A stretch of DNA of 64,000 bases from Pseudomonadota bacterium (GTDB lineage: Bacteria; Pseudomonadota; Gammaproteobacteria; Steroidobacterales; Steroidobacteraceae). The stretch covers positions 186,001 to 250,000 of the forward strand of contig JAJYUA010000001.1 in the NCBI GenBank assembly GCA_021792755.1, read 5' to 3'. Below the pieces are notes generated by a model, which did not search any database, was not told the DNA's origin, and saw only the letters and a program-made list of their open reading frames with translations. Positions 17,829 through 26,065 of this stretch are shown here, piece after piece. The position numbers and the translations under genes are program-made. The first letter of the stretch is position 1. Every line of letters begins with the position of its first letter.

Positions 17829-18049
17829 GAGCGGATTTTCCCCGGGCGCCGCCCAGCGCCTCGCACCGGCCATTGCGCCGCGCAAGCACGGTGCGCACTG
17901 CTGTCCGCGCGCTCGTCGCATTCGCGACTCGCCCTTGACGGCAGGGCACGTTCCCCGGCGCCACTTCCGGCTTTGCGGTTGCGGCACTCGGAAACCGGCG
18001 GGCTCGCGCAAGCACCTCCCTGTCTTGCGCGCCCGGGGAAAATCCGCTC
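17829..18049. repeat. 221-bp element bounded by a perfect 21-bp inverted repeat
   Basis: The sequence at 17829-17849 is the exact reverse complement of 18029-18049 (21 of 21). The 179 bases between have no coding frame I recognise. The element lies inside the predicted 5' leader of glnA, between the sigma-54 promoter and the start codon. It could fold into a long-range RNA hairpin or be a small non-autonomous insertion. No target-site duplication was evident. Confidence 0.75.
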
Positions 18050-18116
18050 TGCGGTCGCATTCGTCTGCCGCAGTGCACGCCTTCGTGAAAATCCAGGCAA
18101 ACGCTTGGATGGCGGG

Positions 18117-18132
18117 GCACCATGATAGTGCA
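18117..18132 (-). promoter_or_regulatory. NtrC-type site overlapping the glnA promoter
   Basis: TGCACTATCATGGTGC on the minus strand, close to the NtrC consensus TGCACTATTTTGGTGCA. It overlaps the -12 region and the predicted start point, a position more suited to repression or to limiting promoter access than to activation. Confidence 0.65.
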
Positions 18133-18144
18133 CGTCCCGTGCCA
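18129..18144 (-). promoter_or_regulatory. Sigma-54 (-24/-12) promoter of glnA
   Basis: On the minus strand TGGCACGGGACGTGCA matches the sigma-54 consensus TGGCACG-N4-TTGCA at all but one position, with correct GG-to-GC spacing. It points at glnA. The transcript would start near 18117. Confidence 0.85.
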
Positions 18145-18195
18145 CGCGATAGATGCTTTTAAATCAATCTGTTACGGGAAGCACAGCACGCCAAC

Positions 18196-18211
18196 GCACC
18201 ATAACAGTGCA
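18196..18211 (-). promoter_or_regulatory. NtrC enhancer site 1 upstream of glnA
   Basis: TGCACTGTTATGGTGC on the minus strand. Its centre is about 86 bases upstream of the predicted start, a normal enhancer position. Confidence 0.75.
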
Positions 18212-18226
18212 TCTGGCAAAACCGCA

Positions 18227-18242
18227 GCACCACAATGATGCA
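18227..18242 (-). promoter_or_regulatory. NtrC enhancer site 2 upstream of glnA
   Basis: TGCATCATTGTGGTGC on the minus strand, 31 bases (about three helical turns) from site 1. This is the arrangement of the paired strong NtrC sites at E. coli glnA. Confidence 0.65.
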
Positions 18243-18336
18243 AACTGAGGCTGCCGTGCCGGGAGGGCGGCGGCACCGCCCGAGAACGGCAGGCCTTCGC
18301 TATACTCGCGGGCCGTTTTGCTCGTTTGGCCAGGTG

Positions 18337-19317
18337 ATGAAGACCCCGACCGTGCCCCGCACCTTCCAGGAGCTGATCTTCGCCCTTCAGCAGTATTGGT
18401 CCGGCCGGGGCTGCATCATACTGCAGCCCTACGACATGGAAGTGGGCGCCGGCACTTTCCACACGGCCACGTTTCTGCGCTCGGTCGGGCCCGAGCCCTG
18501 GAGCGCCGCCTACGCCCAGCCGTCCCGGCGGCCGGCCGACGGCCGCTACGGCGAGAATCCTTTCCGCCTGCAGCACTACTACCAGTTCCAGGTCGTCATC
18601 AAGCCTTCCCCGGCGGACATTCTCGAGCAGTATCTCGGCAGCCTGTGCGCCCTCGGCCTCGACCCGCTGGTGCACGATGTGCGCTTCGTCGAGGACAACT
18701 GGGAGTCGCCGACGCTCGGGGCCTGGGGGCTCGGCTGGGAAGTGTGGCTCAACGGGATGGAAGTCACCCAGTTCACCTACTTCCAACAGGTTGGCGGCCT
18801 CGACTGCCGGCCGGTCACCGGCGAGATCACCTATGGCCTGGAGCGGCTGGCCATGTACCTGCAGGGGGTCGAGAGCCTGTACGACATCGTGTGGACCGAT
18901 GGTCCGCTCGGCAGAGTGACCTATGGGGACGTGTTTCACCAGAACGAAGTGGAGCAATCCAAGTACAACTTCGAGCGGGCCGACGTTCCGGCACTGCTCC
19001 GCCATTTCGAGGACCATGAGCACGCCTGCCGGGCGCTGCTCGAGCAAGGATTGCCGCTGCCTGCCTACGAGCAGGTGCTCAAGGCCTCGCACACGTTCAA
19101 CCTGCTCGATGCTCGGCGGGCGATCTCCGTGACCGAGCGCCAGCGCTACATCCTGCGCATGCGCGCGCTGGCGAGTGGCGTGGCGCGCGCCTATTACGAC
19201 AGCCGGCAGGCATTGGGCTTTCCGATGCTTCAGAGCCGGCGAGCCACCGAGGACGGTGGCCTCGGGACTCCCTCCGCGGACGGCTCCGGCGCTGCCCCCG
19301 TGAGGGTCGACGCATGA
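18337..19317 (+). CDS. glyQ: Glycine-tRNA ligase alpha subunit
   Basis: A 326-residue catalytic alpha subunit of the heterotetrameric bacterial glycyl-tRNA synthetase. Signature blocks are '[32 protein letters not shown]', read here across residues 7-38, plus '[10 protein letters not shown]', '[20 protein letters not shown]' and '[12 protein letters not shown]'. The ATG at 18337 follows CCAGGTG and gives the usual family N-terminus; a longer frame upstream is not needed. TATACT at 18301-18306 is a possible -10. Its stop overlaps the glyS start (ATGA). Confidence 0.96.
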   Translation: MKTPTVPRTFQELIFALQQYWSGRGCIILQPYDMEVGAGTFHTATFLRSVGPEPWSAAYAQPSRRPADGRYGENPFRLQHYYQFQVVIKPSPADILEQYLGSLCALGLDPLVHDVRFVEDNWESPTLGAWGLGWEVWLNGMEVTQFTYFQQVGGLDCRPVTGEITYGLERLAMYLQGVESLYDIVWTDGPLGRVTYGDVFHQNEVEQSKYNFERADVPALLRHFEDHEHACRALLEQGLPLPAYEQVLKASHTFNLLDARRAISVTERQRYILRMRALASGVARAYYDSRQALGFPMLQSRRATEDGGLGTPSADGSGAAPVRVDA

Positions 19318-21500
19318 CCGTCGAAAAGCACGATTTCCTGGTGGAGATCGGAACGGAAGAGCTCCCGCCCAAGGCATTGGGCGCGCTGGAGCGGGCATTT
19401 GCGGCCGGCCTGCTGAACGGCCTGGCGAAGGCCGCTCTGGCGCACGGGGAAGTCAGATCGTTCGCCTCGCCGCGGCGGCTGGCGGTGCGCGTCAGGCGAG
19501 TGGCGGTGCGCCAGCCGGACCAGAGGATCGAGCGGCGCGGCCCGCCGCTCAACGTGGCCTTCGATGCGGCCGGCCAGCCGACCCGGGCCGCGCAGGCCTT
19601 CGCTGCCGGCTGCGGCGTGGCCTGGGACGCGCTCGAGCGCCGCGAACAGGGCAAGGTCTCATTCCTCCATTACACCGGGGTCAAGCCGGGCGCTGCGGCC
19701 GTGCAGCTGCTGCCGGCGCTGGTGCAGGATGCGCTCGATGCGCTGCCCATCCCGCGGCGGATGCGGTGGGGCGCGGGCGCGGCGGAATTCGTGCGGCCCG
19801 TGCACTGGATCGTCATGTTGTATGGCAAGGAGGTCGTGCCGGCGAGGCTGTTCGACATCCCGGCGGGAAACCTGACGCGCGGCCATCGCTTTCACGCGCC
19901 AAAGCCGCTGACGATCCCGAGTCCCGGTGCCTACGAGCGCTCGCTCGGCGGGCGCGGCCATGTGATCGCGGACTTCCAGACCCGCCGCACGCTGGTGCGC
20001 GAGCGGGTGAGGGCCGTGGCCGCCGGACTCGGCGGCCAGGCGCTGATCAGCGAGGCGCTGCTCGACGAGGTCACCGCGCTGGTCGAGTGGCCCGTGCCGC
20101 TCGCCGGCCGTTTCGAGCCTCGCTTCCTCGCGCTGCCGCGCGAGGTGTTGATTTCCACCCTGGAGGATCACCAGAGATATTTCCCCGTGCAGAGCGCCGA
20201 CGGCGCGCTGCTGCCTTGTTTCGTCGCGGTGGCCAACCTCGAGAGCCGCGAGCCCGCCAGAGTGATCGAAGGCAACGAGCGCGTGGTGCGCCCGCGCCTC
20301 GCCGATGCGGCGTTTTTCTGGGACCAGGATCGCAAGACTGCGCTCGCGGCGCGCATCGAGGGCCTGGATGCGGTCACGTTCCAGGCGAGGCTCGGCTCGC
20401 TGGGTGACCGCAGCCGGCGCATCCGCGCCCTGGCGATCGACATCGCCGGGGCGAGCGGACAGTCCGTGGCGCAGGCCGAGCGCGCGGCGAGCCTGTGCAA
20501 GTGCGACCTGCTGACGGCCATGGTCGGGGAATTTCCCGAGCTGCAAGGCATCATGGGCGCCCACTACGCGCTCGCCGACGGGGAGGATCCGCAGGTGGCC
20601 GCCGCCCTCCGCGAGCACTACCTGCCGCGCGGCGCCGGCGACGCGCTGCCGGTTACGGGCACCGGCACTGTACTCGCCATCGCCGACAAGCTGGATACCC
20701 TGGCGGGAATATTCGCGATCGGCGGCAAGCCGAGCGGCACGAAGGATCCGTTCGGACTGCGCCGTGCGGCCATAGGTCTCACGCGCATCCTGCTCGAGAG
20801 GCGTGTCGCTCTCGACCTGGCGGGACTGCTGCGGCATGCGGTCGGCCTCGCGCAGGCGGACATCGAGCGCATCGCGTTGCCGGCGGGCAAGGCCGCGCCG
20901 GCCGTGTCGATCGATGCGGTGGCCGACGAGCTATACGATTACGTGATGGAGCGCTTGCGCGCCTACTACCTGGAGAACGAGGCGGTCAAGGGGCCGTTCA
21001 CCACGGAGATGTTCGATGCGGTGCTCGCGACACGGCCTGCCTCGCCCGTGGATTTCGATGAGCGGCTGAAGGCGCTCAGCGCTTTTCTGACGCTGCCGGA
21101 GGCGTCGAGTCTCACGGCGGCCAACAAACGTGTGGCCAACATTCTGCGGAAGTCGGCGGAGCAGTCCGCGCACGGGGCGGCCGCGCCGCGAAGCGGCGAG
21201 CGCGCCGCCGGCGGCACCGGCTCGGCAGTCGATCCGGCTTTGTTCGAGGAGCCGGCCGAGCGGCGCCTTTTTGAGTGCATCGCTGCGCTGCGCGGCAGCG
21301 TGTCGGCAGCCACGGCGCGGCGCGATTATGCCGGTGCGCTCACTGAGCTGGCGAGCCTGCGGCCCGCGGTGGACGCGTTTTTCGATGCCGTGATGGTCAT
21401 GGACGAGGACCTGCGGCTGCGGGGCAACCGACTGGCGCTGCTGGCGCGCATGCGCGAGCTGTTCACGGGCGTGGCGGACCTGTCGCGGCTGCCGGGGTAG
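19314..21500 (+). CDS. glyS: Glycine-tRNA ligase beta subunit
   Basis: A 728-residue beta subunit needed for tRNA-Gly binding. It starts with the conserved '[15 protein letters not shown]' and contains '[23 protein letters not shown]', '[23 protein letters not shown]', '[32 protein letters not shown]' read in pieces, and a C-terminal anticodon-binding-like domain ending '[11 protein letters not shown]'. It is slightly longer than usual because of a Gly/Ala-rich insert near residues 620-650. It is translationally coupled to glyQ. Confidence 0.96.
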   Translation: MTVEKHDFLVEIGTEELPPKALGALERAFAAGLLNGLAKAALAHGEVRSFASPRRLAVRVRRVAVRQPDQRIERRGPPLNVAFDAAGQPTRAAQAFAAGCGVAWDALERREQGKVSFLHYTGVKPGAAAVQLLPALVQDALDALPIPRRMRWGAGAAEFVRPVHWIVMLYGKEVVPARLFDIPAGNLTRGHRFHAPKPLTIPSPGAYERSLGGRGHVIADFQTRRTLVRERVRAVAAGLGGQALISEALLDEVTALVEWPVPLAGRFEPRFLALPREVLISTLEDHQRYFPVQSADGALLPCFVAVANLESREPARVIEGNERVVRPRLADAAFFWDQDRKTALAARIEGLDAVTFQARLGSLGDRSRRIRALAIDIAGASGQSVAQAERAASLCKCDLLTAMVGEFPELQGIMGAHYALADGEDPQVAAALREHYLPRGAGDALPVTGTGTVLAIADKLDTLAGIFAIGGKPSGTKDPFGLRRAAIGLTRILLERRVALDLAGLLRHAVGLAQADIERIALPAGKAAPAVSIDAVADELYDYVMERLRAYYLENEAVKGPFTTEMFDAVLATRPASPVDFDERLKALSAFLTLPEASSLTAANKRVANILRKSAEQSAHGAAAPRSGERAAGGTGSAVDPALFEEPAERRLFECIAALRGSVSAATARRDYAGALTELASLRPAVDAFFDAVMVMDEDLRLRGNRLALLARMRELFTGVADLSRLPG

Positions 21501-21847
21501 GCCGAATGATGTCTGAACGGCCTGAAGCTCGGCTGCCGGGGCGCTCCGTTGAGCGCGCTTTCCCGGGACGCCGTGAACCCTTGCGCGGGGCTCTCCATGG
21601 TGCGAGGAACACGCTGAACTCCGTCGTCCCGATCACCAGCGCCCGCGGAAGCGCTCTCGGTGCGCGCAGAAGTGTCCTGCACTGCGCCCGCGGCGGCGGG
21701 GCGTGGCTTTGCTGCCCGCTGCGCGCAAGGCAGGCGTCGCGCCCTGATTGGCGCGCAAAGCCCCGGGATTTGCCCTGCAGGCAAATCCGGTTTTTCAGCG
21801 CCCTTCAAGACACGCTCTGCGGTCGCCGTCCCTCGTAATTGCCAGCC
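21501..21847. other. Intergenic region after glyS, with a terminator-like hairpin
   Basis: About 347 bases with no convincing gene. A terminator-like stem-loop lies at 21763-21795 and is listed separately. The 14-mer CGCTCTGCGGTCGC at 21813-21826 also occurs at 18045-18058 at the edge of the glnA inverted repeat; this may be chance. Confidence 0.5.
21763..21795 (+). terminator. Rho-independent terminator candidate after glyQS
   Basis: A 9-bp stem (GGATTTGCC at 21766-21774 paired with 21780-21788), a five-base loop and a run of five T. It is 265 bases beyond the glyS stop and shortly before the acyltransferase gene. Confidence 0.6.
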
Positions 21848-22597
21848 ATGCAGCTCATCGCCTCTCTCGTCTTTACCGCCTTCCTGTTCCTGTGGACGTT
21901 CTTTTACGCGATCTTTCTGGTGATCGCCTGCTCGATGCTGCCGGCCCGGCGCCGCTTCGCGCTGGCCCGGGTGTGGGCGCGGGTACTGCTCACGGCGCTC
22001 AAGTGGACCTGCCGCCTGGACTATCGGATCGAGGGCCTCGAGAACCTCCCCGGGGACAATCACATCGCGCTGTGGAAACATTCCTCTTCGTGGGAGACCA
22101 TCGCGATGTCGCTGGTGTTTCCCCGCCAGGTGTGGGTGCTGAAGCGCGAGCTCACCTGGATCCCGGTGGTCGGCTGGGGCATCCGGCAGATGCGCGCGAT
22201 CGCCATCGACCGCAAGTCCGGCCATTCCGCCGTCAGCCAGGTCGTCGCCCAGGGCAGGCAGCGGCTGGCCGAGGGCTACTGGATCATGATGTTCCCCGAG
22301 GGCACACGCATGCCTGCGGGCCAGACCCGGCGCTACGGGGTGAGCGGCGCGCTGCTCGCGGCCGAGGCGGGAAAATGCCTGGTACCGGTGGCCCACAATG
22401 CCGGCAGTTTTTGGCCGCGGCGGGGACTGATCAAGAAGCCGGGCACGATCCGGGTGGTGATCGGCAAACCGGTGGCCGCCGCGGGCCGTGATCCGCGCGA
22501 GCTCAACCAGGAGATACAATCCTGGATCGAAGACACCGTGGCGCAAATGGAAGGCAGGGAAGTCGTTTCCAGTCAGACGAAGTCGGGCACAGGCTGA
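21848..22597 (+). CDS. 1-acyl-sn-glycerol-3-phosphate acyltransferase (PlsC family)
   Basis: A 249-residue inner-membrane enzyme that adds the second acyl chain to lysophosphatidate. An N-terminal membrane helix (residues 3-30) is followed by the acyltransferase motifs: block I 'KHSSSWETI' (H-x4-E, a variant of H-x4-D common in related proteobacterial proteins), block III 'MMFPEGTRMPAG' and block IV 'CLVPVAHNAG'. The ATG at 21848 was preferred to an in-frame TTG nine bases upstream. It is 61 bases from the GFA gene and may be co-transcribed with it. Confidence 0.85.
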   Translation: MQLIASLVFTAFLFLWTFFYAIFLVIACSMLPARRRFALARVWARVLLTALKWTCRLDYRIEGLENLPGDNHIALWKHSSSWETIAMSLVFPRQVWVLKRELTWIPVVGWGIRQMRAIAIDRKSGHSAVSQVVAQGRQRLAEGYWIMMFPEGTRMPAGQTRRYGVSGALLAAEAGKCLVPVAHNAGSFWPRRGLIKKPGTIRVVIGKPVAAAGRDPRELNQEIQSWIEDTVAQMEGREVVSSQTKSGTG

Positions 22598-22658
22598 GAG
22601 AATCGGCGCGACGCATGGACGCAGCCGCTCAACCGTCCCAATTCGAAGGGGCCTGCCT

Positions 22659-23093
22659 ATGTCCGACGCCCAGTGTGCCGAGCGATCCCAAGAGGCCCGC
22701 GCGCGCGGCCAGTGCCTGTGCGCGGCGGTGCGCTTCGAGGTCCGCGGCCCCCTTCGCCCCGTCATCTATTGCCATTGCGCCATGTGCCGCCGGGCAAGCG
22801 GGCATTTCGCCGCGGCCACCGCGTGCGCCCCGGAGCATCTGCGGCTGATTTCGGCCGAAAGCCTGCGCTGGTACCGCTCCTCGGGGATCGCGCGCCGGGG
22901 ATTCTGCGGCACCTGCGGCTCGCCGCTGTTCTGGGAGCCGGCACACGGACGTCACATCAGCATCTGGGCCGGCACGCTCGATACTCCCACGGGCCTCGAG
23001 GCGTCGACCCATCTCTTCGCGGCCGACAAAGGCGATTACTACCAGATCGAGGACGGCCTGCCGCAGTGGCCGCAAGACGCGCCCCCACGCTGA
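22659..23093 (+). CDS. GFA/CENP-V family zinc protein
   Basis: A 144-residue cytoplasmic protein of the family named after glutathione-dependent formaldehyde-activating enzyme. Zinc ligands are visible in 'GQCLCAAVRFEV', 'YCHCAMCRRASG' and 'GFCGTCGSPLFWE'. Most family members have no proven function; formaldehyde activation should not be assumed. The ATG at 22659 has GAAGGGG upstream. It faces the APC permease gene convergently. Confidence 0.8.
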   Translation: MSDAQCAERSQEARARGQCLCAAVRFEVRGPLRPVIYCHCAMCRRASGHFAAATACAPEHLRLISAESLRWYRSSGIARRGFCGTCGSPLFWEPAHGRHISIWAGTLDTPTGLEASTHLFAADKGDYYQIEDGLPQWPQDAPPR

Positions 23094-23121
23094 GCGGGGG
23101 GGGCTCGAGGCGGGACCCTCC

Positions 23122-24756
23122 TCAGGGCGCCTCCAGCTCTTGCGGGCGCCTGGGGGTTTCCACCCCGCTCGAGCCCAGAGTCCTCACGAAGTCGGCGCAG
23201 CCTCGGGCGGCTTCGGCGCTTTGCCCCGCCCGCAGCGCGGCCCACAGCACCAGCAGACTGAAGCCGGCGATGATCCACATGCCGGTGAAGAACCCGAGTG
23301 CACCCGTGCCCCCCATGACGCCCGTGGGACCGAGGTAACTGACCAGCCACATGCCGGCCAGATACGGCGGAATCCACCATGCCTGTCGCCATCCCAGCTG
23401 CGCGAGCGGCCTGCGGCGTACCGCCAAGTACCACGACAGGTACGCCACGATATAGATGAACACCGCGCCGAACATCCACTTGCCCACGGAGTATCCGGTC
23501 CAGTAGATGATCCAGTTGGACAAAATGAACGCGATCGTCGACAGGAGTCGCGCCGCCCGCAGCCGGAACGGCCGCACCGCCTGCGGCAGCGAGGCCCGCA
23601 GGGTCAGCAGGATCACCGGCCCGATGCTGTATGAGAGGACGGTGATCAGCGAAACCGCCGACACCAGCTTCTGCCACGAAGGGAAGGGAAAGAAGAACAG
23701 CACGCCGACGAGATAGGTGACAACGAGCCCGACCCAGGGCACGCCCTGGCGGCTCAGCTTGATGACGTGCTTCGGCGCGTTGCCCATCTCGCCGGCGGCC
23801 ATGATGATGCGCGGGCTCGCCGTGATGTAGATGAAGGCCGTGCCGAGCGGCGAGATCAGGGCATCGACGTAAAGAAGCACTGCCCACCAGAACGCCCCGA
23901 CCGCCACGGCAATGGCCGCCAACGGTCCGAACATGCCGGTGAAATGCAGGTGCGCCCACCCGTCGCGCACGTCCGCGGGGCTCAGCGCCGTGATGAAGGA
24001 GATCTGCAGGCCGACGTAAATCAGCATACCGATCAGCACGGAGCTGATGAGAGCGATCGGCACGTAGCGGTTCGGATTGCGTGTCTCCCCGGCCAGCGCG
24101 ATGGCCTGCTGGAAGCCGAAAAAGCTGAATATGATGCCGGCGGTGGCCACCGCGGTGAACACGCCGCTCACCGGTGTGCTGTGGACGTGAGCGACCATGT
24201 TGTGCGGATGGAATGAATAGGCCATCAGCACGCAGATGGTCGCGATCGGGATGATGAGCTTCCACCAGGTCGCGGCGCTGTTGATCACCATGACCCAGCG
24301 GATCGCAAGGAAATTCAAGCCGACGACCGCGGCGAGCAACAGCGCCGCCACCGCTGTTCCCGTACCGGTCATCAGGCCGGTGTGGGGGTGGATGAGCCCG
24401 GGCAGATAGTTGTTGGCATACGTGAGAACCGCGCTGACCTCCACGGGCGGCACGGAGACGAACGCGAGGAACAGAATCCAGCTCCAGATCTTGCCGGCCA
24501 GGTCGCCGTGGCTCACGTGAGTCATGTGCACCAGGGCGCCGGAGTTCGGGAACATCGTCGCGAGCTCGGCGAACACGAACGCGAGGAACAGAATGGCGAC
24601 CGCGCCGATGATCCACGAGAAGACGCTGCGGGGCCCGGCCTGGACGGCCGCATTCAGGGCGCCGAACAGCCAGCCGGAGCCGATGATGCTGCCGAGGCTG
24701 GCGTACAGAATGCCGATGATGCCCGCATCGCGCCTGAGTTTGGCTGGACCTGCCAT
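23122..24756 (-). CDS. APC family amino acid permease
   Basis: A 544-residue polytopic inner-membrane transporter with about 12-14 helices. The first helix carries the substrate-binding 'ASLGSIIGSGWLFG' (the unwound GSIIGSGW segment of APC proteins), with 'FAELATMFPNSGALVHM' in helix 3 and 'FFGFQQAIALAGETRNPNRYVPIAL' in helix 6. It probably takes up an amino acid or amine with protons or by exchange; the substrate is unknown. The ATG at 24756 has GAGG upstream and starts at the conserved cytoplasmic N-terminus; a longer frame to 24807 lacks a binding site. Confidence 0.85.
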   Translation of the reverse strand: MAGPAKLRRDAGIIGILYASLGSIIGSGWLFGALNAAVQAGPRSVFSWIIGAVAILFLAFVFAELATMFPNSGALVHMTHVSHGDLAGKIWSWILFLAFVSVPPVEVSAVLTYANNYLPGLIHPHTGLMTGTGTAVAALLLAAVVGLNFLAIRWVMVINSAATWWKLIIPIATICVLMAYSFHPHNMVAHVHSTPVSGVFTAVATAGIIFSFFGFQQAIALAGETRNPNRYVPIALISSVLIGMLIYVGLQISFITALSPADVRDGWAHLHFTGMFGPLAAIAVAVGAFWWAVLLYVDALISPLGTAFIYITASPRIIMAAGEMGNAPKHVIKLSRQGVPWVGLVVTYLVGVLFFFPFPSWQKLVSAVSLITVLSYSIGPVILLTLRASLPQAVRPFRLRAARLLSTIAFILSNWIIYWTGYSVGKWMFGAVFIYIVAYLSWYLAVRRRPLAQLGWRQAWWIPPYLAGMWLVSYLGPTGVMGGTGALGFFTGMWIIAGFSLLVLWAALRAGQSAEAARGCADFVRTLGSSGVETPRRPQELEAP

Positions 24757-25101
24757 TTCTTTGCCTCGCGCCCGTCGTTTGGACCGGTCCGGCCCCCTTT
24801 TCAGCATACGGGATACGGTCCGGCTTGTCCAAACTCGGGCGCGCTCGCGGCAATGTTGGCGCGTGAGGCCGCAGCGCAGGGCGTGCTCGCCGCTCGGCCG
24901 GCTCGCAGCAGGCGTGAGCCGTTGCGCGGGTATCGTCCGCGATCGCCCCCGGCGCTCCCGGCGCGGGCTCGGCCGGGAAAGTCAGCACGGCGGCGGCCCG
25001 CGTTCCCCCGCAACGGCTCCGTGCGGCGCGAGCGCGTCGGACTCGCGATGGACGGGATCGGTCCACCGGCGCCGGACCGGCCTCAAGCGGGCGGATCCGG
25101 A
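24757..25101. other. Intergenic spacer with a dyad repeat
   Basis: About 345 bases between two leftward genes. It holds an inverted repeat of 11 perfect bases (24916-24926 against 25009-25019; 14 of 15 when extended), enclosing about 80 bases. No gene is recognised. It should contain the promoter of the permease gene. Confidence 0.5.
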
Positions 25102-25812
25102 CTAGAACCTGAGCCCGAATCTGAGGGGGATGAAATCGAGGTTCTGCCCGCCATGGGTGAAGCGCATGTAGCGAGCGTCGACGAAGAACGAGGTGGTGCG
25201 GCTCAGAGCGAATTCGAGGCCCACGCCGGCGTTCTTCTCGAACCGCATTCCGGTCGTCTGATCGCCCACCCGCAAGCCCACCTGCACCGGTCCTTCGAAG
25301 CAGAAGTACCATCCGCAGAAAATGCCGTTGACCAGGCCCGCCCGGTAGAAGCTGTCGCGGCGGTCGTAGTACCCGCCGCCGGCGAGGAAGTAAAGGCGCA
25401 CCCGCGGACTGAGAAGGGTGTCGAGCTCCAGGTCGACATCACCGCCCCACATCTCGGTGCGACCCCACCCGATGGCGCCGAAGGTCGAGCCGGCCTGGGC
25501 CAACACCGCCTGCCCGTCGTCGAAATGCTCGTACATGCCGTCGACGCGCAACGCCAAGGGCAGGTGTGAGGTCGGTCGCCAGGTGAGTCCAAGACCGAGG
25601 TTGTAGCCGCCGGCGAGATCCTGCTTCGCCGTCGCTCCCTCGCTGAAGGTGGGCCCGCCCTCGATCTGAAAACTGAGCGGCCGGTACCGGAAGCCCCTGA
25701 AAGAGGAGCGGTAGGTATGCGTGACGTAGCGCTCGCCGCCTTGTTGCGCCAGCGAGGGCCTGGCGAGGGCAAGCGCGCCCACGATGGCCAGCAGCCAGAC
25801 AAACTTGTTCAT
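25102..25812 (-). CDS. Outer-membrane beta-barrel protein
   Basis: A 236-residue exported protein. It has a signal peptide of about 22 residues ending in 'ARPSLAQ' and then alternating amphipathic strands with many aromatic and Gly residues. The C-terminal strand ends in Phe ('LDFIPLRFGLRF'), the recognition signal of the BAM machinery. The size fits an 8-strand barrel of the OmpA/OmpW-like class, but I cannot name the family. A strong GGGAGG sits ahead of ATG 25812. No partner gene is evident. Confidence 0.7.
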   Translation of the reverse strand: MNKFVWLLAIVGALALARPSLAQQGGERYVTHTYRSSFRGFRYRPLSFQIEGGPTFSEGATAKQDLAGGYNLGLGLTWRPTSHLPLALRVDGMYEHFDDGQAVLAQAGSTFGAIGWGRTEMWGGDVDLELDTLLSPRVRLYFLAGGGYYDRRDSFYRAGLVNGIFCGWYFCFEGPVQVGLRVGDQTTGMRFEKNAGVGLEFALSRTTSFFVDARYMRFTHGGQNLDFIPLRFGLRF

Positions 25813-26065
25813 CTCGTGTCCTCCCTCGTGCACATCGAGGGTGGGATTGCATTGACCTATAACGGCCCGCGACAGTTCCCGTTGTCATCGGTCAGACTGG
25901 CGCGCCAAGCGCAGGCTGCACCGGGAGTGTCGGAGTTTGATTGCGCGAGCAGGGCCGAAGCGGCACTGCGTGCAGCGACTCTTTCGCCCCAGCCCGCGGT
26001 GGTCGCGCTCCGTCGCGAGGCCCTGAGGGTGCTGGGAATCCTCGGCGCAGCTCGGCACGAGACGC

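Noticed and set aside
16220-17830. A 536-codon frame antisense to glnA
   Set aside because: glnA is unambiguous on the other strand; the antisense peptide is low-complexity.
18045-18058. A 14-mer shared with 21813-21826 as evidence of an intergenic repeat family
   Set aside because: In 64 kb of GC-rich DNA a shared 14-mer is expected by chance many times; the surrounding sequence does not align well.
21839-21847. TTG start for the acyltransferase gene
   Set aside because: The ATG at 21848 gives the normal PlsC N-terminus, and the TTG adds only three residues with no better ribosome binding site.
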